Shown here: piece after piece, positions 27,709 to 36,749 of the stretch
Layout: each line of letters begins with the position of its first letter
Position numbering within the stretch: position 1 is the stretch's first letter
Assembly (NCBI RefSeq): GCF_027924605.1
Contig: NZ_AP027042.1
Span: 2,767,524-2,831,523 of the forward strand
Source: Dyella sp. GSA-30
GTDB lineage: Bacteria; Pseudomonadota; Gammaproteobacteria; Xanthomonadales; Rhodanobacteraceae
Reading direction: 5' to 3'
DNA length: 64,000 nucleotides
Notes under the pieces: model-generated
Database searches by the model: none
What the model saw: only the letters and a program-made list of their open reading frames with translations
What the model was told of the DNA's origin: nothing
Program-made: the position numbers and the translations under genes

Positions 27709-29178
27709 ATGAAGTTGCAAGCTCGTATCGCCGGATACCGGCGGCTGCGCGAACAAGCCCTGTGGCGGCTGCTGGCCGCCGATCACGCGCCTGAAATCAT
27801 CGGTCTTCTGCAGACGGTATTGATGGACGGCGAGCGCAAGCTCGGTGCATCCGTGCTGCTGGAGCGCCTGCAATACCAGCTGGACACGCTCAATGCGTCG
27901 GAGCTGCCACGCGAGTTGCCGCGTACGGCCCAGGCCTATGTCGCCGACTGGCTGTCCAAGGGCATCCTGGAACGTCGTCTGCCCGACGATGCGCTGGAAG
28001 AAGAATACGAGCTATCGGCGCAGGCGGCACAGGCCATCCGTTTTATCGGCGGCCTCGACGCGCAGCGTAGCGCCGCCACGGAAAGTCGCCTGGCCCTGGT
28101 GATCGAGCAACTCGTCCGTCTGGCCGAACAGACCGAAACCGATCCAGCCGCACGTCTGTCCGCCCTCTATGCAGAGCGTGACCGCATCGATGCCGAAATT
28201 ACGCGTATCGGCACCGGCAAGGTGGCCGCCATCGATGGCAAGCGCGCCCTCGAACGTACGCGCGAAATCATTCAGCTGGCCGACGAGCTTACCGAGGATT
28301 TTCGTCGCGTGCGCGACGATTTCGAGCGACTCAATCGGGAATTTCGCGAACGTATCATCGACGATGAAGGCGAGCGTGGCGACGTGCTTGACCGGTTGTT
28401 CGAAGGTGTGGACGTGATCGGCGAAAGCGAGGCTGGCCGAAGCTTCAACGCCTTCTGGAGTCTGCTTAACGATGTCGAGCAGAGTGCGCAGCTCGACGCG
28501 GCACTGGAAGAAGTTCTTTCACGCAATTTCGCGCGCAAGTTGCAGCGCAACGAGCGGCAGTTTTTGCGCGGTATTACCGGCGTCATGCTTGAACGCGGTG
28601 GCGAAGTACACGATGTGCTGCAGACCTTTGCCCGCAGCCTGCGCGGTTTCGTGCAGAGTCGCGGCTACCTGGAACAGCGGCGGCTCAACCAGTTGCTCAA
28701 GCAGGCGCAGGCCGAGGCCTTGCAACTGCGCGACTCGGTGCATACCCGCCAGCGCACGTCCTATACCTTGCAGCTGACGACCAGCCGCCTGCGCTCGTTA
28801 TCGCAATGGAAGCTGCACGACCCGCGGAGCACCAGAATCGACGGTCGCATCGACCGTAGCGGTGGCGCGGCCATTTCGCTCGATAGCGTGAGCGAACTGG
28901 TGGCCCAGTCCGAAATCAATTTCCGCGGCCTGCGCCGCGATCTGCACGAACTGTTGGACACGCACGAGCAACTTTCCATTGGGCAGGTGCTGCTGCAGAA
29001 ACCGGCCGAACAAGGCCTGGGCAGCGTGATCGGCTATCTGTCACTGGCAACACGCCATGGCGTGGTTGCCGACGGCGAATGGGAGGCGATCAGCTGGCTC
29101 GGCGGCGACGGAAGCTGGCGGCATGCTCGCGTACCCCTGGTGTGGTTCCTGAAAGAGAAGCGCAATGAATTTGCTTGA
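27709..29178 (+). CDS. jetA: JetA/MksF-like kleisin subunit (DUF3375)
   Basis: 489 residues of the DUF3375 family, the kleisin of Wadjet-type (JetABCD, also MksFEBG) SMC complexes. Seen: a winged-helix-like N-terminus (about 1-130) with [22 protein letters not shown], a long helical region with [23 protein letters not shown] and [15 protein letters not shown], and a C-terminal winged-helix end ([14 protein letters not shown]). No transmembrane segment. It would bridge the two JetC heads and recruit JetB. Overlaps jetB by 14 bp. Family assignment rests on protein similarity that I recall and on the three-gene order. Confidence 0.85.
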   Translation: MKLQARIAGYRRLREQALWRLLAADHAPEIIGLLQTVLMDGERKLGASVLLERLQYQLDTLNASELPRELPRTAQAYVADWLSKGILERRLPDDALEEEYELSAQAAQAIRFIGGLDAQRSAATESRLALVIEQLVRLAEQTETDPAARLSALYAERDRIDAEITRIGTGKVAAIDGKRALERTREIIQLADELTEDFRRVRDDFERLNREFRERIIDDEGERGDVLDRLFEGVDVIGESEAGRSFNAFWSLLNDVEQSAQLDAALEEVLSRNFARKLQRNERQFLRGITGVMLERGGEVHDVLQTFARSLRGFVQSRGYLEQRRLNQLLKQAQAEALQLRDSVHTRQRTSYTLQLTTSRLRSLSQWKLHDPRSTRIDGRIDRSGGAAISLDSVSELVAQSEINFRGLRRDLHELLDTHEQLSIGQVLLQKPAEQGLGSVIGYLSLATRHGVVADGEWEAISWLGGDGSWRHARVPLVWFLKEKRNEFA

Positions 29179-29827
29179 GGACGAACTCCCCATCGAGGAA
29201 GTCAGCGCGACGCCATCGAAATCCGGCGCGCTCTTCGATGGCGATACTGGCAGCTTGCCGTTGGACGCGCGTCGCGCGCTTTGCCAGCTGTTGAGCGGAC
29301 CCAGCCTGGATGCGGGTCGTCACGACACGCTGTGGCCGGCATTGCTGCGCTACGAGTCACCGGTGCGTTCGCATCTATGCGAGCTGTTCCTTGAGCTGGT
29401 GATCGACCGCGAGGCCGGTGTGGCCTTTACGCGTCAGGCCGATACCGGCGAGCTGGATACACCCGTATTGCTGCGCTCGTCGCCGTTGACCTTCATCGAC
29501 TCGGTCCTGCTGCTGCACCTTCGTCAACAACTGGCCGAGGCGGAAGCCCGCGGTCATCGCGCGGTGGTCGAAGAGGCCGCCTTGTCCGATGCGCTTTCGG
29601 TCTACGAAAAGAATCTGTCCACCGACCGGGCCGGTTTCGCCAAGCGCGTGTCTTCGTCGATCGCCAAGATGAAGGAAAACCACGTGCTGGAAAAACTACG
29701 CGGCAGCGAAGATCGCTACGAAGTCTCGCCCGCCTTGAAGCTGCTGTTTTCTGCCGAAGACGTGCAGGCGCTGGCACAGGTTTACCGCGAGCTGCGCGAT
29801 GCTGGCGATGACGAGGTAGACGCATGA
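29165..29827 (+). CDS. jetB: JetB/MksE-like KITE subunit (DUF4194)
   Basis: 220 residues, DUF4194 family. A short N-terminal leader is followed by a tandem winged-helix (KITE) protein: [33 protein letters not shown] and [18 protein letters not shown] are the typical family stretches. In Wadjet/Mks complexes this subunit binds the kleisin and DNA. Overlaps jetA upstream (14 bp) and jetC downstream (ATGA), so the three products are made in coupled fashion. Confidence 0.85.
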   Translation: MNLLEDELPIEEVSATPSKSGALFDGDTGSLPLDARRALCQLLSGPSLDAGRHDTLWPALLRYESPVRSHLCELFLELVIDREAGVAFTRQADTGELDTPVLLRSSPLTFIDSVLLLHLRQQLAEAEARGHRAVVEEAALSDALSVYEKNLSTDRAGFAKRVSSSIAKMKENHVLEKLRGSEDRYEVSPALKLLFSAEDVQALAQVYRELRDAGDDEVDA

Positions 29828-32800
29828 GCACCAAGCCCAAGGCGCCGCGTAAGAGTGCACCGAAAAAGCCCAAGCCGGTGCGCACGGTCGCGCCGTCGCT
29901 GTTTCTATCGGATTTGCCCGATCCGCGCGACGAACAGTTCCGCATGCGCCGCCTGCAGGTGTTCAACTGGGGCACGTTCAGCGGTCTGGTCGAAGTGCCT
30001 ATTGCCGAGCGTGGCTTTCTGTTTGTCGGTCGCTCCGGCTCAGGCAAGTCCACCTTGCTCGACGCGATGTCCGCCTTGCTCGTGCCGCCGAACCTGGTCG
30101 ATTTCAACGCCGCCGCGCGTGAAGCCGAGCGCAGCGGGCGTGACCGAAATCTCGCCTCCTATGTCCGCGGCGCCTGGGCCGATCAGCACGATAGCGATTC
30201 GGGCGAGATCGCCACCCAGTATCTGCGCAAGGGCAGTACCTGGGCGGCGCTGGCGCTGGAGTATGGCAATCGCCTTGGCCAGACCGTGAGCGTGATCCGC
30301 ATGTTCTGGATCGCCGGTAATGGTTCGGCAGCGGCAGACGTCAAAAAACATTACATGGTCACCGAGCGTGCATTCGATATTGCCGCCGAACTGGACGGTT
30401 TCGACCTCGACCTGCGCCGCCTGAAAAACCGGCTGGGCGATGACGTTCATCACTTCGATACCTTTGCCGGTTATGCCGAGCGTTTTCGCCGCCTGCTGGG
30501 CATCCAGAACGAGATGGCACTGAAGCTGCTGCACAAGACGCAGTCGGCCAAGAACCTGGGCGATCTCAACCAGTTCCTGCGCGGTTTCATGCTGGACGAG
30601 CCGGAAACCTTCGCCGCGTCGCAACGCCTGGTCGCGGATTTTGCCGAGCTCGATGCCGCGCACAAGTCCGTGGTGATCGCGCGCGAGCAGGTCGACACTT
30701 TGTCGCCCGCCCGCGTTGCGCACGACGACCTGCTGACGCTGCGTCGGCAGACCGGCGAGCTGCGTGAGCTGCACCTTTGCGTGGACGCCTACCGTGAACA
30801 GCGCCGTCTGGTCCTGCTGGACGCGCGCATGGCCGAGATCCAGGTACAGGACACGGCGCTCGCCGGCGAGGTGGCGCAGCGGCGCCAGACGGTGGAAAAC
30901 CACGATCAGCGTCTGGCGGATCTTGAACGTCAACGGCGCGAGCAGGGCGGCGATGCGCTCGATGCACTCGAGCGCGAACATGGTCAGGTGACGCGCGAAC
31001 GCGACGATCGCCTGCGCCGCCGCGGCAAGGTCGAACAAGCCTGTCGCGAACTCGCCTGGAACCTGCCGGGTACGGCACAAGGCTTTGCCGAAATTGTTGG
31101 TCAGGCGCGAGAGTTACTGGACGGCGCACGCGATCGTGCGGCTGGCGTCGAAGACCGCATGGATGCGATCAAGCGCGAACGCGTGCAGGCCGAGCAACGC
31201 TTTGCCGAGGTGCGTGCCGAAATCGACGCCTTGAAGCGCAACCCGTCGAACATTCCGGCGCCGGTTCAGGCCATGCGTGCGCGCCTGTGTCAGGAGCTTG
31301 GCCTCTCCGAGAACGCGTTGCCATTTGTTGGCGAGCTGTTGCAGGTCAAGAGCGAGCACGCCGCGTGGCGTGGCGCGATCGAGCGCGTGCTGCATGGATT
31401 CGCGCTTTCGCTGCTGGTCGACGAGCAGCATTACGCCGAAGTATCGGCCTGGATCAACAAGACTCATCTGGGCGGCAAGCTGGTTTACTACCGTGTCGGT
31501 CATGTCGATGCGCTGCGCGGTCGCGCTCTGGACGCGCGCTCGATGGTGCATCGGTTGGATATTCGCGACCACGCGCACCGCGACTGGCTATCGGCCGAGT
31601 TGTCGCGTCGTTTCGACTATACCTGTGTGGATACGGCGGCGGCTCTGCGCCATGCCGAGCGTGCGATCACTCGCGAGGGCCAGGTCAAGCATCCAGGCGA
31701 TCGTTTCGAGAAGGATGACCGTCGCGCGGTCGACGACCGTCGTCACTGGATCCTTGGCTTCGATAATCGCGACAAGCTGGGCGTTTTCGAGCAGGAAGGG
31801 CAGGGGCTGGCGCAAACCATTGCGCAAAGCGCGGCGGCGCTCGATACGTTGAAGGCCGAGCGCGACGCCGATGGCGACCGCCGGGTGTCGGCGGCCAACC
31901 TGCTGCATGTGGAATGGGAAGAGATCGACGTGGCGCCGAAGCTGCGCCGCCTGGGTGATATCGAAACCCAGTTGCAGCAGTTGCGTCAGGGCGATGCGAG
32001 CCTGCAGGACGTGATGCAGCGGCTCGACGAAGAGCGCACCTTGCGTGTCCGCGCCGCCAAGACATACGAAGATGCGATGGCCGAACGGCTGGCCGTGGGC
32101 AAGGAGCGGGAGCGGATCGAAGCGCGTCGCGAGGGTTGTGCATCCAGAGCTGGTGAGATGCCGCTGTCGCCGATGCAGTCCCAGGGGCTTGCGGGGCGCC
32201 TGCCAGCGCACCCGCCGCTTACGCTGGACAACCTGGACGGCCAGGTCAATCAGGTCGAGCGTGGCTTGAACGAATCGCTGGCCCATCAGGCCGCGCAGGA
32301 CAACGCACTAGTTCAGGCCATCGAAGAATGTTTCCGCGCGTTCTGCCGCCGTTGGCCCCAGGATGGCGGTGACTTCACGCCGAATATGGATTCCGCCGAA
32401 GGCTTTCTCGCCCGCCTGCGCCGGCTGGAGCTCGACGGCCTGCCCAAGCATGAGGCGCGCTTCTTCGATCTGTTGCAAAGCCAGAGCAAGCAGAACCTGC
32501 TGGTCCTGCAGAAACACATGACCGAGGCGCGCAAGTCGATCGGCCAGCGCATGGACGAGGTCAACGAGAGTCTGGAGCGCGTCCCCTTCAACCGAGGTAC
32601 GCTGTTGCAGATCGATCTCTCCGATCGCGGTCTGCAGGAGGTGCGCGACTTCCAGCAGCAGCTGCGCGACGTGCTATCGCACAACCAGACCGAAGATCGT
32701 GAGCGCGCCGAAGCGCAGTTCGCGATCCTGCGCCAGTTGGTGGCCCGACTCGGGGCGGATGACCCAGAGCACAAGCGTTGGCGCGAGCAGGTGCTGGACG

Positions 32801-33243
32801 TGCGCCAGCATGTCGAATTCGTTGGCGTGGAAATGGAGGCCGATACGCGTCGGCAGATCGAGGTGTATCGCAGCGGCGCGGGCAAGTCCGGCGGTCAGCG
32901 GCAGAAGTTGGCCACCACCTGTCTGGCCGCCGCATTGCGTTATCAGCTTGGTGGTGATGACGGCCACCTGCCGCGCTATGCGCCGGTGGTGCTCGACGAG
33001 GCGTTCGACAAGGCCGACAACGAGTTCACTGCGTTGGCGATGAATATCTTCGAGAACTTCGGGTTTCAGATGGTAGTGGCCACGCCGTTGAAATCGGTGA
33101 TGACGCTGGAGCCTTTTATTGGCGGGGCGTGTTTTGTCGATATCACTGGACGCCATGATTCGGGCGTGTTGCTGATCTCGTATGACGAGGATGCCAGGCG
33201 GCTGGCGTTGCCGGAGAAGGTGCGTGAGGTTGAGGTGGTGTAA
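29824..33243 (+). CDS. jetC: JetC/MksB-like SMC ATPase
   Basis: 1139 residues. N-terminal basic tail ([17 protein letters not shown]), then an SMC head with Walker [10 protein letters not shown] at 69-77, two coiled-coil stretches (about 300-470 and 620-780, rich in Arg/Glu/Gln heptads) around a central domain (about 485-610, [20 protein letters not shown] and [16 protein letters not shown]) that acts as hinge, and the second head half with signature [10 protein letters not shown] (Ser1022) and Walker [12 protein letters not shown] (Asp1058). All catalytic motifs are intact, so it should be an active loop-extruding ATPase. The stop codon is followed at once by palindromic repeat copy B, and no JetD gene follows. 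Confidence 0.87.
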   Translation: MSTKPKAPRKSAPKKPKPVRTVAPSLFLSDLPDPRDEQFRMRRLQVFNWGTFSGLVEVPIAERGFLFVGRSGSGKSTLLDAMSALLVPPNLVDFNAAAREAERSGRDRNLASYVRGAWADQHDSDSGEIATQYLRKGSTWAALALEYGNRLGQTVSVIRMFWIAGNGSAAADVKKHYMVTERAFDIAAELDGFDLDLRRLKNRLGDDVHHFDTFAGYAERFRRLLGIQNEMALKLLHKTQSAKNLGDLNQFLRGFMLDEPETFAASQRLVADFAELDAAHKSVVIAREQVDTLSPARVAHDDLLTLRRQTGELRELHLCVDAYREQRRLVLLDARMAEIQVQDTALAGEVAQRRQTVENHDQRLADLERQRREQGGDALDALEREHGQVTRERDDRLRRRGKVEQACRELAWNLPGTAQGFAEIVGQARELLDGARDRAAGVEDRMDAIKRERVQAEQRFAEVRAEIDALKRNPSNIPAPVQAMRARLCQELGLSENALPFVGELLQVKSEHAAWRGAIERVLHGFALSLLVDEQHYAEVSAWINKTHLGGKLVYYRVGHVDALRGRALDARSMVHRLDIRDHAHRDWLSAELSRRFDYTCVDTAAALRHAERAITREGQVKHPGDRFEKDDRRAVDDRRHWILGFDNRDKLGVFEQEGQGLAQTIAQSAAALDTLKAERDADGDRRVSAANLLHVEWEEIDVAPKLRRLGDIETQLQQLRQGDASLQDVMQRLDEERTLRVRAAKTYEDAMAERLAVGKERERIEARREGCASRAGEMPLSPMQSQGLAGRLPAHPPLTLDNLDGQVNQVERGLNESLAHQAAQDNALVQAIEECFRAFCRRWPQDGGDFTPNMDSAEGFLARLRRLELDGLPKHEARFFDLLQSQSKQNLLVLQKHMTEARKSIGQRMDEVNESLERVPFNRGTLLQIDLSDRGLQEVRDFQQQLRDVLSHNQTEDRERAEAQFAILRQLVARLGADDPEHKRWREQVLDVRQHVEFVGVEMEADTRRQIEVYRSGAGKSGGQRQKLATTCLAAALRYQLGGDDGHLPRYAPVVLDEAFDKADNEFTALAMNIFENFGFQMVVATPLKSVMTLEPFIGGACFVDITGRHDSGVLLISYDEDARRLALPEKVREVEVV

Positions 33244-33381
33244 GAGCCCCCCTCACCCCAACCCTCTCCCCCGGCAGAGCCAGGGGAGAGGGAGCACACT
33301 GAGGCAAGTTTTAATCGTGCGCGTTTTAGCTCCCTCTCCCCTGGCTCTGCCGGGGGAGAGGGCTGGGGTGAGGGGGCGCTC
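33244..33381. repeat. Long palindromic repeat, copy B
   Basis: Begins one base after the jetC stop. Left arm AGCCCCCCTCACCCCAACCC... to about 33295; inverse arm about 33329-33381. Arms pair with only a few mismatches. Between convergent jetC and rpsT. Confidence 0.9.
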
Positions 33382-33389
33382 TCGATCAG

Positions 33390-33503
33390 AAAACAAAAAA
33401 AAGCCGACTTTCGCCGGCCCGCTTTTATAGGTAAACAAAAAAGCCGACTCACGCCGGCCCGCTTTTATAAGTAAACAAAAAAGCCGGCTCACGCCGGCTT
33501 TTC
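33390..33503. repeat. Three tandem 40-bp units, each a terminator-like hairpin
   Basis: AAGCCG begins at 33401, 33441 and 33481, exactly 40 bp apart, within units of the form AAGCCGRCTYWCGCCGGCYY...TTTTATARGTAAACAAAA. Only the unit nearest rpsT has a perfect stem; the two outer copies carry matching mismatches, consistent with tandem duplication of a terminator. Confidence 0.85.
33476..33503 (-). terminator. rpsT: Terminator of rpsT
   Basis: On the minus strand AAAAGCCGGC-gtga-GCCGGCTTTTTTG, perfect stem and T-run, 32 bp after the rpsT stop. Confidence 0.85.
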
Positions 33504-33534
33504 TTATCCAACCCGAATGTAATCCAAGGCCGGC

Positions 33535-33798
33535 TTACGCCAGCTCGTGGATCTTCGCGTTGAGGCGGCTCTTATGACGAGCGGCCTTGTTCTTGTGGAT
33601 CAGGCCGCGGGCGGCGTAACGATCCATCACCGGCTGGGCGGTGGCAAAGGCTTCGACAGCGGCAGCCTTGTCCTTGGCCTCAATGGCCTTGATGACCTTC
33701 TTGAGGGCGCTGCGCACCATGGAACGGGCGCTGACGTTGCGCAGGCGGCGCTGCTCGGACTGGCGCGCACGCTTCTTCGCGGACTTGATGTTGGCCAA
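33535..33798 (-). CDS. rpsT: 30S ribosomal protein S20
   Basis: 87 residues. [20 protein letters not shown] then [20 protein letters not shown] and [20 protein letters not shown] are the diagnostic S20 helices that bind 16S rRNA. Monocistronic, with its own strong promoter and terminator. Divergent from murJ, the standard rpsT/murJ neighbourhood of gammaproteobacteria. Confidence 0.98.
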   Translation of the reverse strand: MANIKSAKKRARQSEQRRLRNVSARSMVRSALKKVIKAIEAKDKAAAVEAFATAQPVMDRYAARGLIHKNKAARHKSRLNAKIHELA

Positions 33799-33838
33799 GG
33801 TAGAACTCCGAAATCGTTAGGGTTGGAAAAAGACGGCG

Positions 33839-33867
33839 ATTATCACGTCTTTGCGTCGCTACGTCAA
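33839..33867 (-). promoter_or_regulatory. rpsT: Sigma-70 promoter of rpsT
   Basis: On the minus strand TTGACG (33867-33862), 17 bp spacer, GATAAT (33844-33839); start codon ~40 bp downstream. Confidence 0.75.
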
Positions 33868-34030
33868 TAGCTTAGCTCGGGGCGACGCAGGCGAGGATCG
33901 CCATTTTGCCACATCTGGCCTGTCATCTTGCCCGATGGGGCTGTCAAACTACGCGCCTTTTCGGGCAAGACCGCAGTTTACTCGGTTTTGCCGCCCATTC
34001 CGCCTCCCAAGAGAAGGTTCCGGCGACCGC

Positions 34031-35638
34031 ATGAAGTCCCCCAGCATGTTCCGCGGGCTGCTCTCGTTCAGCAGCATGACGATGGTTTCGCGCGTCCTCG
34101 GGCTGGTCCGGGATATGTCGATCAATATGGCGTTTGGCGCGAATGCAGCCACGGACGCTTTCTGGGTAGCGTTCCGCATCCCCAATTTCATGCGTCGGTT
34201 GTTCGCCGAGGGCTCGTTTTCCACCGCTTTCGTACCGGTCTTCACGGAAGTGAAGGAAAAACGTCCCCACGAAGACCTCAAAGGGCTGATGTCCCGGGTC
34301 TCGGGCACCCTGGGCAGCGTCCTGCTGATCATTACGGCACTGGGCATCATTTTCGCCCCCCAGGTGGCCTCGCTTTTCGATTCGGGCGCGGCGGCCGAGG
34401 CCGGCAAGTACGAGCTGACCGTCGACCTGTTGCGCCTGACCTTTCCCTTCCTGCTGTTCGTCTCGCTGACGGCGTTGTCGGGCGGGGCGTTGAACAGCTT
34501 TCATCGTTTCGGCGTGCCGGCACTGACGCCGGTGATCCTCAACCTGTGCATGATCGCCGGCGCCCTGTGGTTGTCGCCGCGCTTGCATACCCCGATCCTG
34601 GCGATGGGTTGGGCGGTGCTGGCGGCCGGCCTGCTGCAGTTGCTGTTCCAGCTCCCCGCTCTGCGGCAGCTGGACCTGCTGACGCTGCCGCGCTGGGGCT
34701 GGAAGGACCCGGATGTGCGCCGGATCATGCGGCTGATGGTCCCGACCCTGTTCGGCTCCTCGGTGGCGCAGATCAACCTGCTGCTGGACACCCTGATCGC
34801 CGCCCACCTGATCGACGGCTCGCAAAGCTGGCTCTCGCAGGCCGACCGGTTTCTCGAGCTTCCGCTGGGAGTGTTCGGCGTGGCTCTGGGTACGGTAATC
34901 CTGCCATCGCTGTCACGTCACCACGTGGCCACCGATCGGTCCGGTTTTTCGATGGCGCTCGACTGGGGGCTGCGCACCACGTTGCTGATCGCGGTACCGG
35001 CGATGTTCGCGCTGATGCTGCTGGCCGAGCCGCTGGTGGCGACGCTGTTCCAGCATGGCGCGTTCACTGCGTTCGACACGCACATGGCGACCTTGTCGAT
35101 TTCCGCGCTGAGTTTCGGCCTGCCGGCCTTTGCCCTGGTCAAGGTGGTGTTGCCGGCGTTCTACGCGCGCCAGGACACGCGTACGCCGGTCCGTGCGGGC
35201 GTCGCGTCGCTGGTGGCCAATATGGTGTTCAACCTGCTGTTTCTGGCCTTGCTGTTCAGTTGGTGGGCGTCGCCCGAGATCAAGCAATTGCCGGTGATGG
35301 AAGCGTTGGTCAAGGTGCCGGGGCTGCATATGGCACTGGGCATGGCGAGTGCGACGGCCAGCTATATCAATCTGGCGCTGCTGTGGCGTTGGTTGGGCAA
35401 GGCCGGCGTCTATGAGCGCCAGCCGGGGTGGGGGCGTCATTGGGTGCGGCTGGGCTTGTCATGCGCGGTGATGATCGTCGTGCTGCTGCTGGGTCGATGG
35501 TTGTGGCCGGATTGGTCCACGACGACGTGGTGGACGCGCGTCTGGCATCTGGGCATGCTGGTGGCTGCCGGCGGTGGTGCGTATGTCGCAACGTTGTTTG
35601 CAACCGGTTTCCGTATGCGCGACTTGCGCGGCGTGTAA
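34031..35638 (+). CDS. murJ: Lipid II flippase MurJ
   Basis: 535 residues from ATG 34031 (in-frame codons further upstream lack the family start). Polytopic inner-membrane protein of about 14 helices of the MVF/MATE-like superfamily that moves lipid II across the membrane for peptidoglycan synthesis. Conserved N-terminal segment: FSSMTMVSRVLGLVRDMSIN, FGANAATDAFWVAFRIPNFM and RRLFAEGSFSTAFVPVF, which carries the essential Arg residues; later DRFLELPLGVFGVALGTVIL and PAFYARQDTRTPV. First gene of murJ-ribF-ileS-lspA-ispH. Confidence 0.95.
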   Translation: MKSPSMFRGLLSFSSMTMVSRVLGLVRDMSINMAFGANAATDAFWVAFRIPNFMRRLFAEGSFSTAFVPVFTEVKEKRPHEDLKGLMSRVSGTLGSVLLIITALGIIFAPQVASLFDSGAAAEAGKYELTVDLLRLTFPFLLFVSLTALSGGALNSFHRFGVPALTPVILNLCMIAGALWLSPRLHTPILAMGWAVLAAGLLQLLFQLPALRQLDLLTLPRWGWKDPDVRRIMRLMVPTLFGSSVAQINLLLDTLIAAHLIDGSQSWLSQADRFLELPLGVFGVALGTVILPSLSRHHVATDRSGFSMALDWGLRTTLLIAVPAMFALMLLAEPLVATLFQHGAFTAFDTHMATLSISALSFGLPAFALVKVVLPAFYARQDTRTPVRAGVASLVANMVFNLLFLALLFSWWASPEIKQLPVMEALVKVPGLHMALGMASATASYINLALLWRWLGKAGVYERQPGWGRHWVRLGLSCAVMIVVLLLGRWLWPDWSTTTWWTRVWHLGMLVAAGGGAYVATLFATGFRMRDLRGV

Positions 35639-35706
35639 AGGCGCTGGGCCCCGGCGTCTTGGGCCTTCAGGACGATTTCGGACGGCCAGAATCCAGGTCC
35701 AGCCGC

Positions 35707-35712
35707 TATACT
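35707..35712 (+). promoter_or_regulatory. ribF: -10 box TATACT placing ribF start at +1
   Basis: TATACT ends 6 bp before the ATGATG of ribF. No clear -35 is found at the usual distance and no Shine-Dalgarno precedes the start codon; a leaderless transcript is the simplest reading. Confidence 0.45.
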
Positions 35713-35718
35713 CGGCCG

Positions 35719-36672
35719 ATGATGAGACTTTCCAGGGACGTCGCGGGCCCTTGTCTGGCCCCCGGCGGTAGCGTGGTTGCCGTTGGCGCCTTCGATGGCC
35801 TGCATCGCGGGCATCAGGCGCTGTTGGCGCAGGTGCGTGAGCGCGCGCAGATCAGCGGCTGGACGCCGACGGTGGTGAGCTTCGAGCCGCTGCCGCGGGC
35901 ATTTTTTTCGCCTGTGCCGGTGCCGCGGCTTTCCGGCGTGCGCGAAAAGCTGAAAGGCTTTGCTGCGGCCGGGATCGAGCAGGCCTTGCTGCTGCGTTTC
36001 AATAAAGCCCTTACCGCCATGTCGGCCGAGGATTTCGTGCAGCGCGTGCTGGTCGAGCGCTTGGCCGCCCGTGAAGTATGGGTCGGCGGGGATTTTCGTT
36101 TCGGTCACAAGCGCGCAGGCGACGTCGCCTTGTTGGAAACGATGGGCGCGGCCTGTGGTTTCGAAGCGCATGTGATGGCGCCGGTATTGCTGGAAGGCGA
36201 ACGTGTCTCGGCCACCCGCGTGCGCAGCCTGCTCGCCGCCGGCCAATTTGGCGCCGCCGAGCCGCTGCTGGGCCGGCCGTTCGTGATCGAGGGCAAGGTC
36301 GAGTACGGCAACCAGCTTGGTCGCACCCTTGGCTTTCCCACCGCCAACATCCATCTTCGTGAGAGGGTCACGCCGGTGCAGGGCATTTTTGCCGTCCGCG
36401 TCGGCCTGGGCGAAAGCGAGTGCAGTTGGCCCGGTGTCGCCAGCCTGGGCGTACGGCCCACGGTGAACGAAGTGGCCGAGCCCTTGCTCGAAGTCCATCT
36501 GTTCGACTTCGATGGCGATCTGTACGGTCGACGCATGGCGGTGGAGTTTGTCGCCAAGTTGCGTGACGAGCAGAAGTTCGACGGCCTGGAAGCGTTGACG
36601 GCCCAGATGAATCGCGACGCACGTGAAGCGCGCGCGGCACTGGGCATGAATCCGCGTCTGGCCGAAGCGTGA
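35719..36672 (+). CDS. ribF: Bifunctional riboflavin kinase / FAD synthetase
   Basis: 317 residues from ATG 35719. The N-terminal FAD synthetase domain (about 1-185) has VGAFDGLHRGHQALL (nucleotidyl-transfer HxGH) and VSATRVRSLLAAGQF; the C-terminal flavokinase domain (about 190-310) has LGRTLGFPTANI and ASLGVRPTV. Converts riboflavin to FMN and then FAD in the cytosol. Long in-frame upstream sequence overlaps murJ and has no family similarity. Confidence 0.95.
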   Translation: MMRLSRDVAGPCLAPGGSVVAVGAFDGLHRGHQALLAQVRERAQISGWTPTVVSFEPLPRAFFSPVPVPRLSGVREKLKGFAAAGIEQALLLRFNKALTAMSAEDFVQRVLVERLAAREVWVGGDFRFGHKRAGDVALLETMGAACGFEAHVMAPVLLEGERVSATRVRSLLAAGQFGAAEPLLGRPFVIEGKVEYGNQLGRTLGFPTANIHLRERVTPVQGIFAVRVGLGESECSWPGVASLGVRPTVNEVAEPLLEVHLFDFDGDLYGRRMAVEFVAKLRDEQKFDGLEALTAQMNRDAREARAALGMNPRLAEA

Positions 36673-36749
36673 CCTAAGTTTTTCAAGAATCGCGCGGCAC
36701 CGTTCGGCGACGAGCCGGTGCCGACCACTACCCGATGGCAGCGTAAACA

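Noticed and set aside
33390-33503. 40-bp tandem units as a possible CRISPR array
   Set aside because: Only three units, no variable spacers, and each unit is a terminator hairpin next to rpsT.
33244-33534. A short or decayed jetD after jetC
   Set aside because: The 290 bp are entirely palindrome, tandem terminators and spacer; no fragment resembling a nuclease is readable on either strand.
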